DNA of 49,380 nucleotides, taken from positions 1 through 49,380 of the forward strand of contig PNKB01000014.1 of the NCBI GenBank assembly GCA_013997645.1. The letters are read 5' to 3'. Both the position numbers and the translations under genes were made by a program. Each line of letters opens with the position of its first letter. Position 1 is the stretch's first letter. This DNA is from Cyanobacteria bacterium PR.3.49. GTDB taxonomy: Bacteria; Cyanobacteriota; Vampirovibrionia; Obscuribacterales; Obscuribacteraceae. Below, in pieces: positions 8,410 to 15,155 of the stretch. The notes under the pieces were generated by a model. It searched no databases, was not told the DNA's origin, and saw only the letters and a list, made by a program, of their open reading frames with translations.

Positions 8410-9621
8410 TTACGACCTGGGTTTTGGCTTCTTCTTAGCTTTTGGCTTAGACTGCCCTTTCGGCTCATTTGACTTAGTGGTCCTTTTCTTTGCTGGAGGC
8501 GCAGCTTTCTTCTTTTGCGCCGTCGGTTTTTTAGCTTTGGAGATCTTCGTTATCTTTCTGTTTTGCGATTTTTTCGGCTTGGCCGTCCCGGTCTGTTTGG
8601 AGTCGTCTAAATCTCCCTTGGCAGACAAATCGTCAACGTCTTCGTCATGATTCCTGGTTGCAGGCTGTGCCTTTTTGGCTTCAGGTTCGGCTTTTTTAGT
8701 TTCGGGTTCGGCTTTTTTGCCTTCGGGTTGAGCCTTTTTTACTTCAGATTCAGGCTTTATCGCTTCGGGCTGAGCCTTTTGGGTTGGCGATGCCGGTTGC
8801 GGTTTGGCTGCAGAACGCGGTTTTAGACCAAGAATATCTTCGGCAAAACTCTTATATTCCTCGGCAACTTTGCGCACTTCATTGGACAGGTCCGCAAATG
8901 TGTCCAGCGATTTGTCGCTCGGCCTTTCCGCCGTTCGCTCGCTGGCTTTCTCCTTTGGCTTTTCTCCGTCAGGAACAATTTTTGGCTTTTCGCCTTTAGG
9001 CACGAATTGCGGCATTTCATCACCGCAGCGCGGGCAGAATTTCATTCTCTTTTCGGTCGACCACTTGCAGCCGCAACCGGGACAGAAAATGTCCTGAGCA
9101 ATCTTTTGCCCGCAATCGGCGCAGAAAGTCGCAATCGGATTGCTTTTTCCGCAGTGGGGGCAGCATCTCGGCGCATCGACCGGCTCTGCGGATTTGCCGC
9201 CGTCTTTGCGTTTTTCCTCGGCTTTCAGTGCCGCCTTCTCGGCTTCGGTCAGGGGTGCGCAACCCTGACAGAGATTGGCTCGCGGGTTATAACAACTCTT
9301 GGGACACACCCACTTCAGACAGCGCGCGCAATGCCGGAAGTGCTTTTGCGCCTCTTCCACAGCGTTGGTGTACGCTTCAATCCAGGCTTTGCCCTTGAAA
9401 AACAGGCGAGACACATCTTTCTTCAGCGTGTCGAAATCGAAGTCTTTTTCTTTTTCCTTCTTCCAGTCGGTCGCATCCCAAATAGATGTCACTACGCCCA
9501 ATGCATGGATGCGAAACGGCGTCAGATATCCTTTGTTGCATCTGTCGCAGAAAAATTCGAATTGGAAGCCCGTGTTTTTTGAGCGATCAACATAACGCCG
9601 GGTGAAAAATGAAATATCCAT
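8410..9621 (-). CDS. Multi-zinc-ribbon protein with a long basic repeat tail
   Basis: This 403-residue protein has a Cys-rich first half: FFCDRCNKGY near residue 25, a CARCLKWVCPKSC and CQGC group near 97-120, then four CxxC knuckles (CCPHCG, FCADCG, FCPGCG, FCPRCG) at about 153-200 that resemble tandem double zinc ribbons. From residue 260 it becomes low complexity, with repeats of the type KKAEPETKKAEPEAKKAQP, and ends in a very Lys-rich stretch that would bind nucleic acid or polyphosphate. It lies upstream of hen1 on the same strand with a 144-nt gap. Function unknown. The repeat-coding DNA (8640-8780) is a tandem repeat. Confidence 0.75.
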   Translation of the reverse strand: MDISFFTRRYVDRSKNTGFQFEFFCDRCNKGYLTPFRIHALGVVTSIWDATDWKKEKEKDFDFDTLKKDVSRLFFKGKAWIEAYTNAVEEAQKHFRHCARCLKWVCPKSCYNPRANLCQGCAPLTEAEKAALKAEEKRKDGGKSAEPVDAPRCCPHCGKSNPIATFCADCGQKIAQDIFCPGCGCKWSTEKRMKFCPRCGDEMPQFVPKGEKPKIVPDGEKPKEKASERTAERPSDKSLDTFADLSNEVRKVAEEYKSFAEDILGLKPRSAAKPQPASPTQKAQPEAIKPESEVKKAQPEGKKAEPETKKAEPEAKKAQPATRNHDEDVDDLSAKGDLDDSKQTGTAKPKKSQNRKITKISKAKKPTAQKKKAAPPAKKRTTKSNEPKGQSKPKAKKKPKPRS

Positions 9622-9731
9622 ATTTACTCAGATGGAGAACCTTATATATAGTTCCCTGCCTCCTGAATAGTATATCGTAGCAAAATTTTCCGCAAATTCC
9701 CCACCATACGGGGTTTACCGCCCCAGACCGA

Positions 9732-10832
9732 CTAGCGCAGCGAACTGGTCATGTCGCAGAAGAAAGTCTCACCGGCAATGGGAATCGACTTGCGCTTGCC
9801 GCTTGCCGAAATTTCCAGATCCAACTGGTCGAGGTTAATAGTATGCAGAGAAATATCCGAGTAAGCCCGATAGTGAAAAGCCTTGTTTTTCAAATCTTTG
9901 ATCAATATCCATTGAGTAAAATCAGAATGCTCACCGTCACCATCTGTGGTGCGGACAACGCCGAGCGGAATGTCTACGGAATTGAGAATGTGCTGCGCAA
10001 GCACAACCGCATTCTTGCTGTCGGGGGGCTGTTTTGAGAATGCTTTGTAAGCGAAAGTATGGATAAAACGCGACGAGGGCAATGGATTGCCAGGCATGCC
10101 GATCAGTCCGCCGCCCTGCCCGACCAATTTTGCACCAGGCAAGTTGAAAAACGCGCCTTTGTCCGAGTAGGGCGTCAACCCGAAATAATTTTCCAGGTTT
10201 TTGCACTGCCAATCAAACGTGGGAGCGTTGGTGAGAACGCCCTGCGGATTATCGAAAATCTTGAGCTCGCCGTCGGTAAATTCGAAAACCGCGCTCTTTC
10301 CACCCGCATCATGCAAAGACACGTGAATCGTCGGAATCCCGCCCCAATCCTTAAGAGAAGGGGCCCAGACGCGAATATTCTTAACGGCGGCTTTGGCCTC
10401 TTCAACGCTGGAGAAGCTGCCGAGCAGCCAGTCTCCAAAGTCCAGCAGTGAAATCGCTCGACTCTCATCACCTTTGCTTATCTCGTGATACTTGCTTCCA
10501 GGCAACCAAAGAAAGCCTATGCTCAATCCTTTTTCGTTCATGCCGTCCAGAGTTGGGCCCGAACTGCCGCCATCCACGGCTAAATAACCATACCTGGACG
10601 TCCATTTCAGACCCGGCATTCCTCCCGGAGACTGAGATTGCACGGTCACACCGCGCGGATGCTTGTTGACCTGGGACTTTAAATCGACGCCCCATTCCAT
10701 TGATCTTCCGACCACCACCGTGCCGTCGGCGGCGTTTAAGCGAAAATCCGTGCAGGCAAGGCTGGGCAGACCGCTGGACCAGACAAACAGACAGAAAACC
10801 AGCAAAAGTGCCGACAAGCGAGAGTTTGCCAT
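9732..10832 (-). CDS. Secreted Ntn-hydrolase: linear amide C-N hydrolase (choloylglycine/penicillin V acylase family)
   Basis: Choosing the ATG at 10832, which has GGAGG four nt upstream, gives a clean signal peptide of 26 residues ending SLA followed directly by Cys27-Thr-Asp-Phe. In this family the mature N-terminal Cys is the nucleophile, exposed by signal cleavage. Other family marks are VGRSMEWG (Arg near the nucleophile), the LDGMNEKGLSIGFLWLPG segment and VLTNAPTFDWQ with the conserved Asn. The enzymes hydrolyse linear amides such as bile-salt conjugates, penicillin V or acyl-homoserine lactones. The substrate here is not predictable. Mature length (about 340 aa) fits the family. Confidence 0.88.
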   Translation of the reverse strand: MANSRLSALLLVFCLFVWSSGLPSLACTDFRLNAADGTVVVGRSMEWGVDLKSQVNKHPRGVTVQSQSPGGMPGLKWTSRYGYLAVDGGSSGPTLDGMNEKGLSIGFLWLPGSKYHEISKGDESRAISLLDFGDWLLGSFSSVEEAKAAVKNIRVWAPSLKDWGGIPTIHVSLHDAGGKSAVFEFTDGELKIFDNPQGVLTNAPTFDWQCKNLENYFGLTPYSDKGAFFNLPGAKLVGQGGGLIGMPGNPLPSSRFIHTFAYKAFSKQPPDSKNAVVLAQHILNSVDIPLGVVRTTDGDGEHSDFTQWILIKDLKNKAFHYRAYSDISLHTINLDQLDLEISASGKRKSIPIAGETFFCDMTSSLR

Positions 10833-10980
10833 GAAACCTCCGGAAAATGAGGGCTCGATTGTAGCTTGCAGAAGAGGGTGAGGCAAACACTGATTTCGTT
10901 GTCAGTTTGTCCAAAAAGCGGGAGTTCCGGATACATCCGAGCACGGCTCAAATACCTTCCCCGTACCGGTGATTCACACA

Positions 10981-11427
10981 ATGTCAGAAATACTGCAAGC
11001 GCTTGAGCACAACGCTCAAGCACAAGGCACAACCGATGAGGCAGTGCCCGCCGTAGATATGCGAAGCGCCAGGGTCCTGCCGGAAATGTCCGGCTCAACT
11101 GATTCTTCGACTTTACCAACAGCCACAGTGACGGCCCATCATATCGAACTGGGCGACTCGGCAGGCTCAATGCTCCAGAGCACTTACGCACTGGACTTGG
11201 ACAATGAAGAGGGTCATGGAGTGCGCGATTTGCTGGCCCAATTGCTGGACTATCCGGGTCCCAGAGACGGAGTCGTTCCTGATAGCTGGGGCACGCAGCA
11301 GCGCTCCGAATTCAAGCGGGTCAGCCCGTCGGTCGATTCGATTTATACGCTTAATCCCGTTGTGGAAAGCCTCATAGACAGCATCAGAGAAGACTTCAAG
11401 AAGGTCCTGGATTCGCGTCAAGCTTGA
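10981..11427 (+). CDS. Hypothetical soluble protein (148 aa)
   Basis: The frame could start with GTG at 10969 or ATG at 10981; the latter has GGTGA about 9 nt upstream. The protein is acidic, Ser/Thr-rich in its first half, with a probable helical C-terminus (VVESLIDSIREDFKKVL). There is no signal peptide, membrane segment or recognised motif. It is divergent from the amidase gene and lies 136 nt before the thioredoxin cluster. Confidence 0.55.
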   Translation: MSEILQALEHNAQAQGTTDEAVPAVDMRSARVLPEMSGSTDSSTLPTATVTAHHIELGDSAGSMLQSTYALDLDNEEGHGVRDLLAQLLDYPGPRDGVVPDSWGTQQRSEFKRVSPSVDSIYTLNPVVESLIDSIREDFKKVLDSRQA

Positions 11428-11491
11428 GTCTCGGCAAAATTAACCTTTTCAAGCGCTGCAAATCCGGGGCGAGAACCTCCGGTTTGAGCGA

Positions 11492-11522
11492 TTGAAAGCT
11501 TTTGCTTTGTTCGGTTTAAAAT
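11492..11522 (+). promoter_or_regulatory. Possible sigma70-type promoter for the selenoprotein cluster
   Basis: TTGAAA (11492-11497) and TAAAAT (11517-11522) are separated by 19 nt and lie about 40 nt before the first thioredoxin-like gene. The spacer is longer than ideal, so this is only a candidate. Confidence 0.3.
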
Positions 11523-11563
11523 AGAAATTCATCTATATATCAAACCGGCGAGGCAAAGATTGA

Positions 11564-12232
11564 ATGAAAAAACGTCATCTTATCAATGCAATCGCGGCAT
11601 CTCTTGTTGCAATTCTACCGGCAGTCTCAGCCCCCGCCAATTCATATAATCAGGCAGTGGCAGACTATAACGCCGGCAGATACGGGCAAGCGGCTGCCGC
11701 GTTTGAGACTATCAAAGCCAGTTATCCAAATAATGCTTTGACACACTATTACCTGGCGCTCTGCCGCCAAGCGCTTGGTCACTTCGACAAAGCAAGACAA
11801 GAATACGAATGGGTATCGCAGTATGGAGATGCAAGCCTGAAAGGTCTTGCCTCTCAAGGTCTTTCAAGAATGTCGGGCGCAAAAACATCGACTTCCTACT
11901 CAGGTGGATCGACAAGCACTGCATCTGCCAGTCCTGGTGCTGGAAGCCGCCCTCCAGCTAACGCAAAGGTGAAAAAGATTCTCGAATTCTACGCAGATTG
12001 GTGAGGGCCGTGTAAAAGATTCGCCCCCGTGTTTGAGGCGACCCAACAAAAATACAGAGACGTTAGCTTCCAGGTTATAGATGTTGATAAAGATAAGGCG
12101 ACCAGCGACAAATATGGAGTTTCAGGAATACCACATCTAGTCTTTCTTGATGGTGGTGGCAATGTGTTATACAGCGGCGGAGCATTCTCGGATGAAGAAT
12201 CCTTCTCCTCAGCAATAAACAAATTCCACTGA
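11564..12232 (+). CDS. Selenocysteine-containing secreted TPR-like/thioredoxin protein (TGA at 12002-12004 read as Sec)
   Basis: A conventional reading stops at TGA 12002-12004 after 146 residues, in the middle of the thioredoxin active site. Reading TGA as Sec gives a 222-residue protein, matching the 225-residue neighbour: signal peptide (residues 1-25), TPR-like helical repeats (about 27-105), a Ser/Ala/Gly linker, and a thioredoxin domain with active site W-U147-G-P-C150-K. The rest of the domain (VIDVDKDKATSDKYGVSGIPHLVFL, including the cis-Pro loop IPHL) is intact, in the same frame, and ends at the same FH* position as the paralogue. A hairpin follows the TGA at 12021-12041 and a tRNA-Sec lies at 30265-30360. 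Likely role: exported redox enzyme in which Sec is the attacking residue. A plain nonsense mutation is the alternative but fits less well. Confidence 0.9.
12002..12004 (+). other. UGA selenocysteine codon
   Basis: The TGA replaces the TGC codon of the first active-site cysteine found in the adjacent paralogue (TGG-TGC-GGA-CCA-TGT there, TGG-TGA-GGG-CCG-TGT here). Confidence 0.88.
12021..12041 (+). promoter_or_regulatory. SECIS-like hairpin downstream of the UGA
   Basis: TCGCC (12021-12025) pairs perfectly with GGCGA (12037-12041), enclosing an 11-nt loop. The loop begins 21 nt after the TGA, within the spacing expected of bacterial SECIS elements, which are read by SelB inside the coding region. 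The paralogue at 12301 lacks the complementary arms at this place. The stem is short, so the exact structure is tentative. Confidence 0.55.
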
Positions 12233-12300
12233 CAAAACAATTGCTGCCACCATCAACGGGTACTAGAACCTAATACAAAGTACTTTACGAGCAGGCAGCA

Positions 12301-12978
12301 ATGAAAAAACACCAACAAGGAAAAGCACTGATAATAAGCACCCTGGCATTTGCTTTCATAGCAGTACAGGGTGCTTTTTCTGCGCCGAGTTTCAATCAAG
12401 CAGTGGCAAATTACAATGCAGGGAAATATGGACAGGCAGCAGCGGAGTTTGAAACTCTGAAAGCAGCTTATCCGAACAACTCGATGACACGCTACTACTT
12501 GGCACTATGCCGGCAAGCGCTTGGCCATTTTGACAAAGCGCGCGATGAATATCAATTTGTTGCCACCAATGGCGATGCTCGATTGAAAGCAATGGCACAG
12601 CAAGGACTGTCCAGAATGTCCGGGGCAAAAACTTCGGTTGCTTACTCCGGCAGTACGGCAAGCACAGCTTCAGCAAGCCCGAGTGCGGGCAGCAGACCAT
12701 CGGCAAATGCGAAAGTGAGGAAGATCCTCAAATTTACAGCCGTATGGTGCGGACCATGTAAAAGATTCGCACCAATATATGAGGAAACAAGCAAGAAATT
12801 TAGCGATGTAAAATTTGAAACAATCGACATCGATCAGGACAAGGCAACAGCTGACAAATATCAAGTTCAGGCCATACCGCATCTGGTATTTCTAGATAGT
12901 TCGGGAAATATCCTGTACAGCGGCGGAGCATTCAATGACGAAGAGTCATTCTCTGAAGCAATCAAAAAATTCCATTGA
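12301..12978 (+). CDS. Secreted TPR-like/thioredoxin protein, CGPC form
   Basis: The 225-residue protein has a signal peptide (1-28, ending FSA), a helical TPR-like region (FNQAVANYNAGKYGQAAAEF through the QALGHFDKARDEY helix), a Ser/Ala-rich linker and a thioredoxin domain with the classical WCGPCKRF motif and the IPHL cis-Pro loop. The protein is expected outside the cytoplasmic membrane, possibly as a disulfide reductase or oxidase. It lies 68 nt after the selenoprotein gene and is closely similar to it along the entire length, so it is a tandem duplicate and serves as the natural Cys counterpart of that selenoprotein. AGGCAG precedes the ATG. Confidence 0.9.
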   Translation: MKKHQQGKALIISTLAFAFIAVQGAFSAPSFNQAVANYNAGKYGQAAAEFETLKAAYPNNSMTRYYLALCRQALGHFDKARDEYQFVATNGDARLKAMAQQGLSRMSGAKTSVAYSGSTASTASASPSAGSRPSANAKVRKILKFTAVWCGPCKRFAPIYEETSKKFSDVKFETIDIDQDKATADKYQVQAIPHLVFLDSSGNILYSGGAFNDEESFSEAIKKFH

Positions 12979-12990
12979 GTACACCAATAA

Positions 12991-13701
12991 ATGAAAACAA
13001 CTAAAACGATAAAAGCATTGATAGTCACCACAACGGCTCTTGCCTTCACGGCCATACAAGGTGCTTACGCTGCACCGAATTTCAATCAGGCCGTTGCCGA
13101 CTATAACGCCGGAAGGTACAGCCAGGCAGCTGCGCAGTTTGAATCCGTCAAAGCAGCTTACCCAACTAATGGACTGAATCGCTATTACCTGGCACTGTGC
13201 CACCAGGCCCTCGGTCATCTCGAACAGGCGCGTCAAGAATATCAGTATGTTGCCACCACCAACGATGCGCGATTGAAAGCACTGGCGATGCAGGGCATGC
13301 AAAAATTAGGCGGCGCCAGAGCATCAGCGACTCCCGGTTACAATCCCAATCCGGCAGCAGTAGCTGCAGCAAACGCTGCGATGGCGGCGATGAAGAATGG
13401 ACAGACGGGCTCCAGCACAAATCCCAATGTCATGCCGGTCAAAAAGATCTACAAATTCACCGCGCCCTGGTGCGCATCCTGCCAGCGATTTGCACCCATT
13501 TTCGAGGCAGTGAAACCAAAATTCAATGACATCACTTTTCAAGAAATTGATGCAGATTCAAATCCAGACTTGAAAGCACAATTCCAAGTCTCCTCAATTC
13601 CGAGACTTGTATTCTTCGATGCAAACAACAAGGTCATTTATAACGGCGGCACGCCGACGACAGCGGATGGATTCACAAGGCTAATTCAGAGATATAAATA
13701 G
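12991..13701 (+). CDS. Secreted TPR-like/thioredoxin protein, CASC form
   Basis: This third tandem copy (236 aa) begins 12 nt after the second, so it is very probably cotranscribed. Architecture is the same: signal peptide ending YAA, TPR-like helices, a longer Ala/Asn-rich linker, and a thioredoxin domain. The active site is WCASCQRF rather than CGPC, and the cis-Pro loop is IPRL. In this fold the dipeptide between the cysteines sets redox potential, so this copy probably has a different redox preference from its neighbours. It is the most diverged of the three. Its stop codon touches the inverted repeat in front of the arsR-like gene. Confidence 0.88.
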   Translation: MKTTKTIKALIVTTTALAFTAIQGAYAAPNFNQAVADYNAGRYSQAAAQFESVKAAYPTNGLNRYYLALCHQALGHLEQARQEYQYVATTNDARLKALAMQGMQKLGGARASATPGYNPNPAAVAAANAAMAAMKNGQTGSSTNPNVMPVKKIYKFTAPWCASCQRFAPIFEAVKPKFNDITFQEIDADSNPDLKAQFQVSSIPRLVFFDANNKVIYNGGTPTTADGFTRLIQRYK

Positions 13702-13734
13702 TACACTATTCCACAATCTCGTGTAATAGTGTAC
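13701..13734. promoter_or_regulatory. Perfect inverted repeat: operator candidate for the ArsR-family repressor
   Basis: GTACACTATT (13701-13710) and AATAGTGTAC (13725-13734) are exact reverse complements separated by 14 nt, ending 9 nt before the ATG of the ArsR/SmtB gene. Members of this family commonly bind imperfect inverted repeats over their own promoter, so autoregulation is likely. It could also contribute to termination of the upstream operon, but no T-run follows. Confidence 0.65.
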
Positions 13735-13743
13735 AATGTCAGT

Positions 13744-14127
13744 ATGAATACCAGAGTCAAAATCAACAAAAAGCAGCAAAACTGCTGCCCTGTGCACTTT
13801 ACATTCCCTGAACAGGAGCCGATAACGACAGATCAGGCGTCAGAGTTGGAAGATTTGTTCAAAATACTCGCTAACGACACCCGCCTGAGGCTGCTTCACA
13901 CTTTGGCGAGAGTGGAAGAGATGTGCGTCTGCGACTTGGCCGATGCCGTCGAGATGACTCCTCAGGCTATTTCAAATCAGTTGCAGAGACTTTCGGATCG
14001 AGGCATTGTCTCCACTCGCCGCAGTGGAACCATGATTTATTACAGGGTTGTCGATCAATGTGTGATCGGTTTACTACAAAAAGCGATGTGCCTGCTCGCA
14101 GACAGCGAGCGGCGCGCCGACTCATAG
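13744..14127 (+). CDS. ArsR/SmtB-family metal-sensing repressor
   Basis: The 127-residue winged-helix protein carries the family core: LFKILANDTRLRLLHTL, then EMCVCDLA in the metal-sensing helix with Cys61 and Cys63, then MTPQAISNQLQRLSDRGIV as recognition helix. Two further cysteines (Cys14-Cys15) near the N-terminus complete a CadC-like set of thiol ligands, which points to soft metals such as Cd, Pb or As(III) rather than to Zn/Ni sites made of His/Asp. I prefer ATG 13744 over GTG 13729, which would place the start inside the inverted repeat. It is followed 13 nt later by a metallothionein gene, its probable target. Confidence 0.9.
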   Translation: MNTRVKINKKQQNCCPVHFTFPEQEPITTDQASELEDLFKILANDTRLRLLHTLARVEEMCVCDLADAVEMTPQAISNQLQRLSDRGIVSTRRSGTMIYYRVVDQCVIGLLQKAMCLLADSERRADS

Positions 14128-14140
14128 GAGGAAAGTGAAG

Positions 14141-14296
14141 ATGGCTGATCAATGTTGTCCTTCAGCATGTTGTGACGGAAAATCATGCGAGCCGTGCAAA
14201 GGCTGTGACTGCTGTTGCTGCTGCTGCACCAACTACAAAGAAGGTGAAAAGTGCAGCTGCTCGCCGTCTTCACCGTGTGAAATGCCAAACAAATAG
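14141..14296 (+). CDS. Metallothionein-like cysteine-rich protein (51 aa, 16 Cys)
   Basis: Translation from the ATG at 14141 gives 51 residues of which 16 are cysteine, arranged as CC, CC, CxxC, CxC and a run of six consecutive Cys (residues 24-29), ending with CSC and a last Cys46. AGGAGG lies about 9 nt upstream, overlapping the stop of the ArsR-family gene. It is too short for many gene callers. Composition and context (metal repressor immediately upstream, terminator immediately downstream) indicate a cytosolic metal-binding peptide. It does not show the His-containing pattern of SmtA-type cyanobacterial metallothioneins, so the fold may be different. Confidence 0.85.
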   Translation: MADQCCPSACCDGKSCEPCKGCDCCCCCCTNYKEGEKCSCSPSSPCEMPNK

Positions 14297-14303
14297 TTAA
14301 TTG

Positions 14304-14330
14304 AAAGGCGCTTTTTAAGCGCCTTTTTCT
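14304..14330. terminator. Terminator between metallothionein and the convergent membrane gene
   Basis: A 10-bp perfect stem (14304-14313 with 14317-14326) with a 3-nt loop is followed by T-rich sequence. It overlaps the stop codon of the minus-strand gene (14315-14317) and could serve both strands. Confidence 0.8.
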
Positions 14331-15148
14331 TCTTCAGCGTTGGCAGTTTTCTCAGGCTTTTTCGGATGATTTTGATCGAGAATTGCCAGCGCTTTGGTCG
14401 CATCAGTGGAGCACTTCATTCTCAACACACCGCGACTCTTCGACAAAACAAAAATGTCCGCTCGGTCTTTCTTTGCTTTTCTAATTGAAAGCGAAGATAT
14501 GTCTTCGTAAGGCATGTCTTCGATCGAAACGAGCAGGTCGCCGACATTGTAGGTGATTTTAGGCGTGTCGCGAAAACGCGCCAGCGGCAATCGCAAATCT
14601 TGATACCAGTGCAAGATCCAGCCGGCGACAACAAATACAAAGCCGAGAGCAACAAAAACATCAAAACGCCTTGCTGCCGATATAACAACGTCAATTGCCA
14701 GAAAAGCGAATATCAATTGCGCCGGTAGATTGGACAAATAGAATTGCCCTGGTGTGTTCTTCTGCTCGCTGACCATATTCTTCCCATACAATTGCGTTCT
14801 GCCGCTCTCATCGTGTGTGAAACGGCTGCGGATTGTGAGGATAAACGCGCGCTTATCGGTGAGGGCGTATACAGTTTGTCGAGCCCTGAGTGGAACGAAA
14901 ATAATTTCAAGAACACCAATTAATGCAACCAAGACAAGCAAGCCGATTAATCCCGGCAAAACAGCCCCCTGGCGATCTCCGGCTTGCCCCATGACGCCCA
15001 CACAAAAGAGGAACAGACCGGACAGCCAGATAACCGATGCAGGAACGATTGAAGAAATAAACTTGTCTGCGTCCGGCTGAGCGCACCAGAGAAGTTTTTC
15101 TCCTGATACTAATTCGTTTTCAACTAATTGTTTGAGCTCTGGGATCAT
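14315..15148 (-). CDS. Membrane protein with PH-like domain, unknown function
   Basis: The 277-residue protein starts at ATG 15148, 7 nt after the cstA stop, so it is probably cotranscribed with cstA; longer frames run into cstA. It has two predicted transmembrane segments near the N-terminus (ASVIWLSGLFLFCVGVM and LIGLLVLVALIGVLEIIFV), then the YALTDKRAFIL motif seen in bacterial PH-like (bPH2) membrane proteins, then two more hydrophobic helices near residues 150-190 and a cytosolic beta-rich end. The tail is Lys/Glu-rich. The role is unknown; location in the cytoplasmic membrane is clear. Confidence 0.7.
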   Translation of the reverse strand: MIPELKQLVENELVSGEKLLWCAQPDADKFISSIVPASVIWLSGLFLFCVGVMGQAGDRQGAVLPGLIGLLVLVALIGVLEIIFVPLRARQTVYALTDKRAFILTIRSRFTHDESGRTQLYGKNMVSEQKNTPGQFYLSNLPAQLIFAFLAIDVVISAARRFDVFVALGFVFVVAGWILHWYQDLRLPLARFRDTPKITYNVGDLLVSIEDMPYEDISSLSIRKAKKDRADIFVLSKSRGVLRMKCSTDATKALAILDQNHPKKPEKTANAEEEKGA

Positions 15149-15155
15149 TTTTTCA

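Noticed and set aside
11564..12004. A 146-residue truncated protein ending at TGA 12004, with a separate 67-residue frame after it
   Set aside because: Both parts are in one frame, and together they match the full-length neighbour with the TGA at the catalytic Cys; selenocysteine explains it better than a pseudogene.
14141..14296. Non-coding CTG/TGC repeat rather than a gene
   Set aside because: A strong ribosome site, a cotranscribed metal repressor upstream, Cys codons of both kinds (TGC and TGT) throughout and a terminator right after support a metallothionein gene.
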